Shown here in pieces: positions 16,535 through 25,007 of a DNA stretch of 64,000 bases (within the stretch, counting starts at the first letter, position 1; every line of letters begins with the position of its first letter). A program made the translations under genes and the position numbers. This DNA comes from Streptomyces sp. MMG1121 (GTDB lineage: Bacteria > Actinomycetota > Actinomycetes > Streptomycetales > Streptomycetaceae): NCBI RefSeq assembly GCF_001280015.1, contig NZ_LGDV01000201.1, positions 62,001 to 126,000 of the forward strand, read 5' to 3'. The notes under the pieces were generated by a model, which was not told the origin of the DNA, made no database searches, and saw only the letters and a list, made by a program, of their open reading frames with translations.

Positions 16535-18418
16535 TCAGGCCGTCGTCACCTCGCCGTCGCGCCGGGCGAACTGGGTGCGGTGCAGCTCGGCGTACCGGCC
16601 GTCCGCCGCCAGCAGTTCCTCGTGCGTGCCCCGTTCCGCGATCCGGCCGGACTCCACGACCAGGATCTGGTCGGCCGCCCGGACCGTGGACAGACGGTGG
16701 GCGATGACCACGGCGGTGCGGCCTTCCAGCGCCTCGGCGAGCGCTTCCTGGACGGCCGCCTCGGAGGTGTTGTCCAGGTGGGCGGTGGCCTCGTCCAGGA
16801 TGACCACGCGCTGGCGGGCCAGCAGCAGCCGGGCGATCGTCATGCGCTGGCGCTCACCGCCGGACAGCCGGTAGCCGCGCTCGCCGACGACCGTGTCCAG
16901 ACCGTCGGGCAGGGACCGTACGACACCGTCCAGGCGGGCGCGGCCGAGGGCGTCCCAGAGGTCCTCGTCCGTGGCGTCCGGGCGGGCCAGCAGCAGGTTG
17001 GCGCGGACACTGTCGTGGAAGAGGTGGCCGTCCTGGGTGACCATGCCGAGGGTGGCCCGCAGGGAGGCCGCGGTCAGGTCGCGGACGTCGGCCCCGCCGA
17101 TGCGGACCGCGCCGGCGTCGACGTCGTACAGGCGCGGCAGCAGCTGGGCGATGGTGGACTTGCCGGCGCCGGAGGAACCGACGAGGGCGATGGTCTGGCC
17201 GGGTTCGGCACGGAAGGAGATGCCGTGCAGGACCTCGGAGCCGCCGCGGGTGTCGAGGGCCGCGACCTCCTCCAGGGAGGCGAGGGAGACCTGGTCGGCG
17301 GCCGGGTAGGAGAACCGGACGTCCTCGAACTCGACGGCCACCGGGCCCTCGGGGACCTCACGGGCGTCCGGCTTCTCCTCGATGAGCGGCTTCAGGTCCA
17401 GCACCTCGAAGACCCGCTCGAAGCTGACGAGGGCGCTCATCACCTCCACGCGGGCGCCGGCGAGCGCGGTGAGCGGGGCATACATCCGGGTCAGCAGCAG
17501 GGAGAGGGAGACGACCGCGCCCGCCTGGAGGGTGCCGTGCAGCGCGAACCAGCCGCCGAGGCCGTAGACGAGGGCCAGCGCGAGCGCGGAGACCAGGGTG
17601 AGGGAGGTGATGAACACCGACTGCGCGGTGGCCGTACGCACCCCGATGTCCCGGACGCGGGCGGCGCGGGCCGCGAACTCCGCGGACTCCTCCTCGGGGC
17701 GGCCGAACAGCTTGACCAGGGTGGCGCCGGGGGCGGAGAACCGCTCGGTCATCCGGGTGCCCATGGCCGCGTTCAGCGCCGCCGCCTCCCGCTGCATCCG
17801 GGCCATCCGGCTGCCCATGCGGCGCGCGGGCAGGACGAACACCGGCAGCAGCACCAGCGCGAGCAGCGTGATCTGCCAGGACAGGGTCAGCATCACCGCG
17901 AGCGTGAGCACCAGCGTGACCAGGTTGCTCACCACGCCCGACAGGGTGTTGGCGAAGGCCCGCTGGGCGCCGATGACGTCGTTGTTGAGTCGGCTCACCA
18001 GCGCGCCCGTACGAGTCCGTGTGAAGAACGCGACCGGCATGCGCTGCACATGATCGAACACAGCCGTTCTGAGGTCGAGGATGAGTCCCTCCCCGAGCGA
18101 CGACGACAGCCGTCGCCCGAGGATGCCGAGCCCTGCCTCAGCCAGCGCCACCAGCGCGATGAGCAGGGACAGCCGCACCACTTTCGCGGAGTCGTGCCCC
18201 GCCACGATCGCGTCGACGACGCGGCCGGCGAGCACGGGGGTCGCGACGGCGAGCAGGGCGGTCACCACCCCGAACAAGACGAACCGGACGATGCCCGCGC
18301 GGTGCGGACGGGCGAAGGCGGCGATACGGCGCAACGTGGCGCGGGCGAAGGGACGGCGCTCGTCCTGGGCGTTCATGACGCTGTGCAGCTGCGTCCATGC
18401 GGTGGTCTCCATGCTCAT
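16535..18418 (-). CDS. ABC exporter (fused membrane and ATPase domains), SoxR-type promoter
   Basis: A 627-residue half-transporter of the type I exporter (MsbA/multidrug) class. Residues ~35-320 hold about six membrane helices. The ATPase domain has Walker A GSSGAGKST, the Q-loop TQDGHLFHD, signature RLSGGERQR, Walker B RVVILDEATAHLD and switch His IAHRLST. A functional unit needs a dimer. ATG 18418 was chosen because a SoxR-type promoter places its start point almost exactly on this codon (a leaderless message); TTG 18424 and ATG 18412 are alternatives. Presumed role: export of redox-active or toxic small molecules. It probably corresponds to the SoxR-regulated ABC transporter of S. coelicolor (SCO7008 as I recall). 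Confidence 0.88.
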   Translation of the reverse strand: MSMETTAWTQLHSVMNAQDERRPFARATLRRIAAFARPHRAGIVRFVLFGVVTALLAVATPVLAGRVVDAIVAGHDSAKVVRLSLLIALVALAEAGLGILGRRLSSSLGEGLILDLRTAVFDHVQRMPVAFFTRTRTGALVSRLNNDVIGAQRAFANTLSGVVSNLVTLVLTLAVMLTLSWQITLLALVLLPVFVLPARRMGSRMARMQREAAALNAAMGTRMTERFSAPGATLVKLFGRPEEESAEFAARAARVRDIGVRTATAQSVFITSLTLVSALALALVYGLGGWFALHGTLQAGAVVSLSLLLTRMYAPLTALAGARVEVMSALVSFERVFEVLDLKPLIEEKPDAREVPEGPVAVEFEDVRFSYPAADQVSLASLEEVAALDTRGGSEVLHGISFRAEPGQTIALVGSSGAGKSTIAQLLPRLYDVDAGAVRIGGADVRDLTAASLRATLGMVTQDGHLFHDSVRANLLLARPDATDEDLWDALGRARLDGVVRSLPDGLDTVVGERGYRLSGGERQRMTIARLLLARQRVVILDEATAHLDNTSEAAVQEALAEALEGRTAVVIAHRLSTVRAADQILVVESGRIAERGTHEELLAADGRYAELHRTQFARRDGEVTTA

Positions 18419-18425
18419 GCACAAG

Positions 18426-18456
18426 AACGTAGAACCTCAAGCTTCGTTGAGGTCAA
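18426..18456 (-). promoter_or_regulatory. SoxR-box promoter of ABC exporter
   Basis: Minus-strand -35 TTGACC (18451-18456) and -10 TACGTT (18426-18431) are separated by 19 bp, the overlong spacing typical of MerR/SoxR-activated promoters. The spacer region carries CCTCAAGCTTCGTTGAGG (18435-18452 on the plus strand), which matches the SoxR consensus CCTCAAG-N4-CTTGAGG with one mismatch. Transcription starting 7-8 bp past the -10 would begin at about the A of ATG 18418. Confidence 0.75.
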
Positions 18457-18517
18457 TGTCCGCTGCTTTTCACCCCCACCGGCACCCCCGCCCCCGTCCC
18501 CTCCCCCGAAGGCCCCG

Positions 18518-19591
18518 ATGACCACCGTCTGCAAGCCGCCGTCCTGTAAGACGCCGTCCCCGAATCCGCCACCCGCCGTTGAGACGGTGCGGAAAACCTC
18601 TCCAGGTGTGACCGCGGTACCTCTCCTCCACCTTCGCGACGGACGCCTCCTGAGGCTCGCCCGGCGCCTCCCCGTGCGGCGGATCCTGTGTCTGCTTCCG
18701 CTCCTGCTCGTCGCGATCGTGGCGGTGGAGAACCGGTCGGTGCTCGCCGAGGGCTTCGGCCAGCTGCGCACCGCCTCGTGGCCCTGGCTGCTGGCGGCGG
18801 GCGGCGCCACCTGTTTGACCTGGGTGGCCGCCGCCTTCACCCGGCAGGGCGCCGTCATCCAGCCGCTTCCCCGGTGGCGGCTGCTGGCCACGCAGTTCGC
18901 GGCGGGCTCGGCGAACCATCTGCTGCCGACCGGGCTCGGTGCCGGCGCGGTCAATCTGCGGTTCATGACCGTGTGCGGGGTGCCGCTCGCCCGCTCCTCA
19001 GCCGCTCTCGCGCTGTATCTGCTCGCCGAGTCGGTGGGCCGGCTGAGCCTGCTGGCCGCGCTGCTGCTGGCCTTCCCCGACGCGCTGCGCCTCGGCACGC
19101 TGATCCCCGCCGGGGCGGTCGGCCCGCTGCTGACGATCGCGGGCGCGGTGCTGGTGGTGGCGGTGGCCGCGCTGACCCTCGTACGGCGGCTGCGCGCGCC
19201 TCTGCTCGGCTTCGTCCGCGCGGCCCTGGGCGAGGCCCGCTCGGTGCACACGCGTCCGGCCCGGGCACTCGCGCTGTGGGGCGGCTCGCTCGCCTTCCCG
19301 GCGCTCCAGGCCGCCGGTCTGGTCGCGGTCGGGCGGGCGCTGGGGCTGCCGGTGCCGCCGGCGCACACGGCCCTGGCGTATCTCGCCGCGACGGTCGCGG
19401 TGGCGCTGGTGCCCACACCGGGCGGCATCGGCTCCGTCGAGGCCGCGCTGATCGTGGCGCTGGTGGCGGCGGGCGGCCCGGTGGCGGTGGCCACGGCGGT
19501 GGTGCTCGCCTACCGCATCATCACCGTGTGGGTGCCGCTGGTGCCGGGGGCGCTGACGCTGGGGGCGCTGGTGCGGCTGAAGGTCATCTGA
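18518..19591 (+). CDS. Lysylphosphatidylglycerol-synthase-type membrane protein (UPF0104)
   Basis: A 357-residue protein with about eight membrane helices and the family hallmarks of the AglD/LPG-synthase TM region: RQGAVIQPLPRWRLLATQF, AGSANHLLPTGLGAGAVNLRF and PTPGGIGSVEAAL. Relatives are lipid flippases or the membrane half of MprF; this one has no soluble transferase domain. It starts at ATG 18518 behind GAAGG, with a Pro-rich cytoplasmic N-terminus before the first helix at about residue 55. It is divergent from the ABC exporter, and an enoyl-CoA hydratase follows 39 bp downstream. Substrate unknown. Confidence 0.75.
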   Translation: MTTVCKPPSCKTPSPNPPPAVETVRKTSPGVTAVPLLHLRDGRLLRLARRLPVRRILCLLPLLLVAIVAVENRSVLAEGFGQLRTASWPWLLAAGGATCLTWVAAAFTRQGAVIQPLPRWRLLATQFAAGSANHLLPTGLGAGAVNLRFMTVCGVPLARSSAALALYLLAESVGRLSLLAALLLAFPDALRLGTLIPAGAVGPLLTIAGAVLVVAVAALTLVRRLRAPLLGFVRAALGEARSVHTRPARALALWGGSLAFPALQAAGLVAVGRALGLPVPPAHTALAYLAATVAVALVPTPGGIGSVEAALIVALVAAGGPVAVATAVVLAYRIITVWVPLVPGALTLGALVRLKVI

Positions 19592-19630
19592 GGCAGAGTG
19601 GCCCTCCCAGCCGAGTCAAGGGAGTTCGCC

Positions 19631-20395
19631 GTGCCGGTCCGTGTGGAGCGCAAGGAGTACGTCACCACGGTCGTGCTGTCCCGGCCCGAGGCCCGCAACG
19701 CGGTCGACGGTCCCACGGCCGCCGGACTCAGCCGTGCCTTCCGGGAGTTCGAGGCCGACGAGGGCGCCCGGGTGGCGGTGCTGTGGGGTGAGGGCGGCAC
19801 GTTCTGCGCGGGCGCGGACCTGAAGGCGATCGGTACCGAGCGCGGCAATCGCGTGGCCGAGGACGGCGACGGCCCGATGGGGCCGACCCGGATGCGGCTG
19901 TCCAAGCCGGTGATCGCGGCGGTGGCCGGGCACGCGGTCGCGGGCGGCCTCGAACTCGCCCTGTGGTGCGATCTGCGGGTCGCGGAGGAGGACGCCGTCT
20001 TCGGCGTGTTCTGCCGCCGCTGGGGCGTACCCCTGATCGACGGCGGCACGGTACGGCTGCCCCGGCTGATCGGCACGAGCCGGGCCATGGACCTGATCCT
20101 GACCGGCCGCCCGGTCCCGGCCCGGGAGGCGTACGAGATGGGGCTCGCCAACCGCGTGGTGCCCACGGGTCACTCCCGCGCCGAGGCCGAGGCGCTCGCC
20201 GCGGACATCGCCCGCTTCCCGCAGGCCTGTCTGCGCAGTGACCGGGCCTCGCTCCTGGACCAGCAGGGCCTGGACGAGGCGTCGGCACTGACCGCCGAAC
20301 TCCGCCACGGAAGGGGCGTGCTGGCGCAGGGCACGGAGGGGGCCGCCCGGTTCGCCTCGGGCGCGGGGCGGCACGGCTCGTTCAGCGGGATGTGA
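19631..20395 (+). CDS. Enoyl-CoA hydratase/isomerase family protein
   Basis: A 254-residue crotonase-fold protein. The first oxyanion-hole region is FCAGADLKAIG and the second is AVAGHAVAGGLELALWCDLRVAEEDAVFG. In the second helix the position of the classical catalytic Glu reads AVAGGLELAL, and in the third region WGVPLIDGGTVRLPRL replaces the usual ...GGTQRLPRL, with Asp and Gly there, so one acid may be lost or shifted. It starts at GTG 19631 (GGGAG 8 bp upstream); GTG 19598 is also in frame but lacks a ribosome site. Probably fatty-acid or acyl-CoA degradation; substrate unknown. Confidence 0.85.
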   Translation: MPVRVERKEYVTTVVLSRPEARNAVDGPTAAGLSRAFREFEADEGARVAVLWGEGGTFCAGADLKAIGTERGNRVAEDGDGPMGPTRMRLSKPVIAAVAGHAVAGGLELALWCDLRVAEEDAVFGVFCRRWGVPLIDGGTVRLPRLIGTSRAMDLILTGRPVPAREAYEMGLANRVVPTGHSRAEAEALAADIARFPQACLRSDRASLLDQQGLDEASALTAELRHGRGVLAQGTEGAARFASGAGRHGSFSGM

Positions 20396-20407
20396 GCGGG
20401 CGGCAGC

Positions 20408-20569
20408 TCACTCCTCGGCCGGTCCGGCGTAGGCGCGCAGGGGTTGGCGCGGTGCGGGCAGGCCCCAGGACCGGACGATCGCCCGGAGGTTCGTCCACCG
20501 CCAGGTCTTCGCGTCGAGTCCGGCCGGTGTCCGCACCAGCTCCGTCCGCGGAGGGTTCGTGTCCGTCAC
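20408..20569 (-). CDS. Small hypothetical protein (53 aa)
   Basis: A short frame with strongly GC-rich third positions and a natural-looking composition (KTWRWTNLRAIVRSWGLP). It lies 39 bp after the flavoprotein gene on the same strand, so it may be the last gene of the glycerol-type operon. GTG 20569 is the start I prefer; GTG 20593 is possible. No family recognised. Confidence 0.45.
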   Translation of the reverse strand: MTDTNPPRTELVRTPAGLDAKTWRWTNLRAIVRSWGLPAPRQPLRAYAGPAEE

Positions 20570-20608
20570 CGGCCCCACGGTGCCGGACGGCACTGACCAC
20601 CGGCCCGC

Positions 20609-21910
20609 TCAATCCGCGCTCACCCGCACCGCGCCGCCCCCGGGGTCGACGCGGTCGTGCCAGCGGGCGGTGAGGGTGAGGGTGCGGTTCGGCAGGGCCG
20701 TGCCCGGGCCGAGCCGTTCGCGGTGCAGCAGGCGGCCGTCCTGGCGGACGGACAGGACGGGCCGGCGCAGCGGGGCGGCGGTGCGCAGGACGTACGCCCC
20801 GGGCCGGGCCGCCGGGGCGATGCGGTTCGGCGCGATCCAGCGCAGCGGCGCCTCGACGGCGAGCGGTACTCCGGGGCCGGGCCAGGGGGCACCCGCCAGG
20901 AGGGCGAGCACGGACCCGGCCGCCCGGGCACCCTCGCGGGCCGCCACGCCGGCGGGTTCGACGGCGTGCAGGACGTTCCCGGCGGCGAAGACCCGGGGGC
21001 GCGAGGTGTGCAGGCAGGCGTCGACCGCGGGGCCGCGCGTGCCGGGGTCCAGGGCGAGGGCGCCCCGGCGGGCGAGTTCGTGGTCCGGGACGAAGTCACC
21101 GGTGAACACGACGGTGTCGCAGGCCAGTACGGTCGTACGGCCGTCGCGGTGGCGGACGCGGACCCCGGACAGGCGGCCACGGCCGAGGAGTTCGGCGACC
21201 GTGGTGTTCGTGAGCAGCGGGGCGCGGCGGCGCAGGCGGGCCGACTGGACCTGGTGGAACGGGACTTGGGCGCGGGACTCTTCCGTGACCAGGGCCACCA
21301 CCCGTGCCCCGGCCGCGCGCACGGTGTCGGCCGCCGCGTAGGAGACGTCCTCGGCGCCGACGACGACCGCGCGGTGACCGATGCGCTGCCCGAACAGATG
21401 GACGGCCTGCTGGAGTTCACCCGTGGTGTAGACCCCGGCGGGGCGGGTGCCGGGCACCAGCCGGGCCGGGCGCGGACGTTCCCGGGCGCCGGTGGCCAGG
21501 ACGACCGACCGCGCCTCGATGATCTCGGGCCCGCCGGGGCCGACGGCGGTGAGCACCGGCCTCGGGCCGCCACCGCCACCGGTCGCGCCCCAGTCCAGGA
21601 CGCTCACCCCGGTCCGGATCACGGCGCCCGCCCGATCGGCCGCCTCGGCCAGCGCGCGGGCGTACTCGGGACCGGTCCGCGGGTGGGCGCGGGTGCCGAA
21701 GCCGCCGTGGGCGCAGTGCCGGGGCACTCCCCCGGCCTCCTGCTCACGCTCCAGCACCTCCACCCGGCCCGCTCCGGAGGCGGCCAGCCGGGCGGCGGCG
21801 ACCAGGCCCGCGGGCCCCGCGCCGACGACCAGGACGTCGACCCGGCGCAGGGGCGGCCCCGATGCACCGCGGGCCCCGCCGGCACCCGGTGCGCCCCGCT
21901 CGACCGTCAT
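20609..21910 (-). CDS. FAD-dependent NAD(P)-type oxidoreductase (GlpB/HcnA-like)
   Basis: A 433-residue flavoprotein. The FAD Rossmann motif is VVGAGPAGLVAAARLAASG (residues ~28-46), then GGVPRHCAHGGFG, an ATGARERPR strand, a second nucleotide-binding region around AVVVGAEDVSY, and the FAD-closing CLHTSRPRVFAAGNVLHAVEP. Its start overlaps the stop of the GlpA-like gene (ATGA). In bacteria with this arrangement, such a protein accepts electrons from a glycerol-3-phosphate dehydrogenase-like partner carrying a 2Fe-2S domain. About 90 C-terminal residues form an extra domain typical of this group. Third gene of the operon. Confidence 0.8.
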   Translation of the reverse strand: MTVERGAPGAGGARGASGPPLRRVDVLVVGAGPAGLVAAARLAASGAGRVEVLEREQEAGGVPRHCAHGGFGTRAHPRTGPEYARALAEAADRAGAVIRTGVSVLDWGATGGGGGPRPVLTAVGPGGPEIIEARSVVLATGARERPRPARLVPGTRPAGVYTTGELQQAVHLFGQRIGHRAVVVGAEDVSYAAADTVRAAGARVVALVTEESRAQVPFHQVQSARLRRRAPLLTNTTVAELLGRGRLSGVRVRHRDGRTTVLACDTVVFTGDFVPDHELARRGALALDPGTRGPAVDACLHTSRPRVFAAGNVLHAVEPAGVAAREGARAAGSVLALLAGAPWPGPGVPLAVEAPLRWIAPNRIAPAARPGAYVLRTAAPLRRPVLSVRQDGRLLHRERLGPGTALPNRTLTLTARWHDRVDPGGGAVRVSAD

Positions 21911-23325
21911 GTCCGGCCCTCCTCCCTGTGCGCCGCCTCGAACAGCTCCCGCACCACGGCCCCGCAGTAGAACCCCTGGCAGCGCCCCGCCCGGGCCCGG
22001 GTGCGGCGGCGCATTCCCTCCAGGCCGCGCGGCGGGATCGGGCTCGCGAGGGCGTCGCGGATCTCGCCTCGGGAGACGCGTTCGCAGTGGCAGACCAGGG
22101 TGCCGTACCCGGGGTCGGCGGCGATGAGTTCGGGTCGCTGGTAGGGGCGCGGGGACGCCTCGCCGAGCTGAGGCATGGTCACCGGCTCCAGCTCCCGCAC
22201 CGGGCCGGGGTCGAGTCCGGTGTCGGCCAGCAGGCCGGTGACATGGGCGGCGACGGCCAGGGACGCGGTCAGGCCGGTGGAGCGGATGCCGCCCACCGTG
22301 ACGTACCCCTGCCCGGGGTGGACGGCGATGCGGTAGTCCTCCTGCCCGGTGGCCGCGCGCAGCCCGGCGTAGACGGCGGTAACCTCCTCCTCCACCAGGG
22401 CGGGCAGGACACGGCGGCCCTTGTCCCTGAGGCCGGCGAGGCCGTCGGCGGTGGAGCCGGTGGCCCGTTTGTCGTCCAGGTCCTCGGCGGTGGGGCCGAG
22501 CAGGACGTTGCCGTAGACGGTGGGCGCGACCAGGACGCCCTTGCCGAGCGCGGTCGGGACGGGCAGGAGGATGTGCCGTACGAGCGGGCGGGCGAGCTTG
22601 TCGTACACCAGGAGCTGGCCGCGGCGCGGGGTGACGGTGAAGTCCTCGTGGCCGAGCAGCCGGTCGAGGGTGTCGGCGTACAGACCCGCCGCGTTGACCA
22701 GCCGACGGGTGCGCAGGGGTCCGCGGGAGGTGTGCAGCCGATGGCCTTCCTCCCCCGAACCCACCTGTTCCACCTTGGCGTTGAGGTGCAGGTCGACTCC
22801 GGCGAGGACGGCCTGGGTAGCGTAGGCCAGGGTCGTCGTCCAGGGGCAGATGACGCTCTCGCCGGGGACGTGCAGGGCGCCGAGCGCGCCGGGGCCGAGG
22901 TGCGGTTCGCGGGCGTACAGCTCCTCGCGGCTCAGCGGGCGCGTCGCGTCGTAGCCGTTGCGCTCGGCCTTGCGGACCAGCCCGGGCAGGGCGGCGAGCT
23001 GCTCCTCGTCCCAGGCGACCAGCAGGGCGCCGACGCGTTCGACGGGGATGCCGGTCTCGGCGGCGTAGGCGCCCAGCCGCGCGTACCCCTCGCCGACCAG
23101 CCGGGCCTCCAGGGTGCCGGGGGCCGCGTCGAAACCGGTGTGCAGGATCGCGGTGTTGGCCTTGGAGGTGCCCTGGCCCACGTCGTCCTGGGCCTCCACC
23201 AGGGCGATGCGCAGCCGGGGGTGGCGGGCGAGTTCGCGGGCGATCGCGCAGCCGACGACGCCCGCTCCGACGATCGCCACGTCGTACGTCGCGGTGGGCA
23301 GCGGGCCTTGAGCGGTGACGGTCAT
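21907..23325 (-). CDS. GlpA-like FAD dehydrogenase with BFD-type 2Fe-2S domain
   Basis: A 472-residue protein with a DAO/GlpA FAD fold (VAIVGAGVVGCAIARELARH; SKANTAILHTGFD; VNAAGLYAD; TVGGIRSTGLTAS). The C-terminal ~80 residues form a BFD-like iron-sulfur domain: CHCERVSRGE, then GRCQGFYCG, giving four Cys ligands. This matches the glycerol-3-phosphate or related polyol-phosphate dehydrogenases that use a partner flavoprotein. It is coupled by ATGA overlap at both ends to the FGGY kinase upstream and the second flavoprotein downstream. Function in glycerol-type catabolism is likely; the true substrate depends on the unusual kinase. Confidence 0.85.
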   Translation of the reverse strand: MTVTAQGPLPTATYDVAIVGAGVVGCAIARELARHPRLRIALVEAQDDVGQGTSKANTAILHTGFDAAPGTLEARLVGEGYARLGAYAAETGIPVERVGALLVAWDEEQLAALPGLVRKAERNGYDATRPLSREELYAREPHLGPGALGALHVPGESVICPWTTTLAYATQAVLAGVDLHLNAKVEQVGSGEEGHRLHTSRGPLRTRRLVNAAGLYADTLDRLLGHEDFTVTPRRGQLLVYDKLARPLVRHILLPVPTALGKGVLVAPTVYGNVLLGPTAEDLDDKRATGSTADGLAGLRDKGRRVLPALVEEEVTAVYAGLRAATGQEDYRIAVHPGQGYVTVGGIRSTGLTASLAVAAHVTGLLADTGLDPGPVRELEPVTMPQLGEASPRPYQRPELIAADPGYGTLVCHCERVSRGEIRDALASPIPPRGLEGMRRRTRARAGRCQGFYCGAVVRELFEAAHREEGRT

Positions 23326-24752
23326 GAGCCGAGCAGGGCCGTCACGGCGGTGCGGAAGCGGGCGCGGCGTTCCGCGGCCTGGCCGGCGCTGATGCGGGGC
23401 TCGTACACGGCGGCGGGCTTCCCCTCGGGCAGGGCCTGGTCGACGGTCAGGGAACGGTCCGCGCCCAGGCGGGCCAGGGCGGCGGCGCCCAGGGCGGTGG
23501 CGTCGGGCAGCGCGGACACCTCGACGGGGCGTTGCAGCAGGTCGGCCTGGGTCTGCATGAGGAGTGCGGAGCGGGTCAGGCCGCCGTCGGCGCGCAGCAG
23601 GTCCAGGCCGGCGCCGAGGTCGTCGGCGGCGGCGTCGGCGAGTTCGGCGACCTGGGCGGCGATGCCCTCGCACAGGGCGCGCACGAGGTGGCCGCGGGTG
23701 GTGTCGAGGCCGAGTCCGGTGAGCGAGCCGCGCAGATCTCCGCGCCACCAGGGGGCGGCGAGTCCGGCGAGGGCGGGGACGAAGGTGACGCCGCCGCTGT
23801 CCGGGACGGTGGCGCCCACCGGGTCGAGGTCGGCGGCCGAGGAGATGACGCCGAGGTCGGTGAGCCAGCGGACGGCGGAGGCGGCCGTGTAGACCTGGCC
23901 GTCGAGGCAGTAGCTGGTGGTGCCGGCGAGCCGCCAGGCGACGCAGCTGACCAGGCCGGAGGTGCCGCGCCGGGGGTGCTCGCCGGTGTGCGCGAGGAGG
24001 AACGCTCCGGTGCCGTAGGTGCACTTGGCGGCGCCGGGGCGGGTGACGCGCTGGGCGAGCAGGGCGGCCTGCTGGTCGACGGCCAGGCCGGTGAGCGGGA
24101 TGTCGTGGCCGAACGCCGAGGTGGTGCCGATGAGCTCGGCGTTGTCGCTCACCCGTGGAAGCCGTTCGTCCGTCAGGCCGTACACCTCCAGCGCCCGCGG
24201 CGCCCACCGGGCGCTGTCCAGGTCGAGCAGCTGGGTGCGGCCGGCGGTGGCGGCGTCGGTGGCGCAGCTGCCGGTCAGGCGGTGGACCAGCCAGGCGTCG
24301 GAGGTGGTGACGAGGCCCTCGCGGGTACGGTGGCGGCGGATCCAGGCCATCTTGGGGGCGGCGAAGTACGGGTCGAGGGGCAACCCGGTCAGTCGCCGCA
24401 ACTCATCGGCGTGGTCGGATAGTTCGGCGCACACGGTCTCGGCGCGCCGGTCCTGCCAGACCAGGGCGTCGGTGAGCGGGCGGCCGGTGTCCGGGTCCCA
24501 GGCGAGGACGGTCTCGCCCTGGTTGGCGAGGCCCAGTGCCACGACCGGCTCGCCCGCCTCGGCGAGCGCCTGGTGGCCTGCGGTGACGACCGAGTCGTAC
24601 AGCTGGCGGGGGTCGACCTCGACCAGGCCGCCGGGCAGATGGCGGGGGCGGACCTCGGCGAACCCGGTGCCGAGGACACCGCGCTCCGGGCAGACCACGA
24701 GGGCCTTGGTGCCGGACGTGCCCTGGTCGACGGCGAGCACCGGCCCGGTCAT
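23322..24752 (-). CDS. FGGY-family kinase, glycerol-kinase-like with altered substrate residue
   Basis: A 476-residue FGGY carbohydrate kinase starting at ATG 24752 behind GGAGGGG. The ATP/Mg motif is VDQGTSGTKALV. Compared with E. coli GlpK, the glycerol-binding Trp (ALVWQDRR), Tyr (PYFAAPK) and the Asp-Gln pair (AVDQQAALL) are kept, but the Arg of the NQRE motif (Arg83) is Gly here (ANQGETV). That suggests a substrate other than glycerol, perhaps another polyol. It is the first gene of the operon with the GlpA-like and second flavoproteins. The upstream intergenic region holds inverted repeats that could be its operator. Confidence 0.82.
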   Translation of the reverse strand: MTGPVLAVDQGTSGTKALVVCPERGVLGTGFAEVRPRHLPGGLVEVDPRQLYDSVVTAGHQALAEAGEPVVALGLANQGETVLAWDPDTGRPLTDALVWQDRRAETVCAELSDHADELRRLTGLPLDPYFAAPKMAWIRRHRTREGLVTTSDAWLVHRLTGSCATDAATAGRTQLLDLDSARWAPRALEVYGLTDERLPRVSDNAELIGTTSAFGHDIPLTGLAVDQQAALLAQRVTRPGAAKCTYGTGAFLLAHTGEHPRRGTSGLVSCVAWRLAGTTSYCLDGQVYTAASAVRWLTDLGVISSAADLDPVGATVPDSGGVTFVPALAGLAAPWWRGDLRGSLTGLGLDTTRGHLVRALCEGIAAQVAELADAAADDLGAGLDLLRADGGLTRSALLMQTQADLLQRPVEVSALPDATALGAAALARLGADRSLTVDQALPEGKPAAVYEPRISAGQAAERRARFRTAVTALLGS

Positions 24753-24837
24753 CGCAGCACCCCTCCGCCCCTGTGGAAGATCACACCGCGTCAGCCTGCC
24801 GTCACGCCGCATCCGGCGTCAAGCACGGTTGGTCATT

Positions 24838-24901
24838 CAACTTGCCTGAATAAATACTTGAGTTGGCAACAATGGCAAGGCGCAACCTCCCCCTCTATAG
24901 T
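24838..24901. promoter_or_regulatory. Operator-like repeats and promoter between kinase operon and hypothetical gene
   Basis: This low-GC stretch stands out. TTGCC (24842-24846) and GGCAA (24865-24869) form an inverted repeat, with CAACT and AGTTG nested at 24838 and 24861. On the plus strand TGGCAA (24873) and TATAGT (24896) are 17 bp apart, a possible promoter for the 25008 gene. The regulator is unknown. Confidence 0.4.
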
Positions 24902-25007
24902 GACCGCCGACCAGCGCACCGCGTTCTCGATTCCCGCCCACAGGAGAGCAGTTGCTACGCCACCCCGCCACCTCGCCCGTGCGCCAGTGGCCCGGGGCCG
25001 ACGGCTG

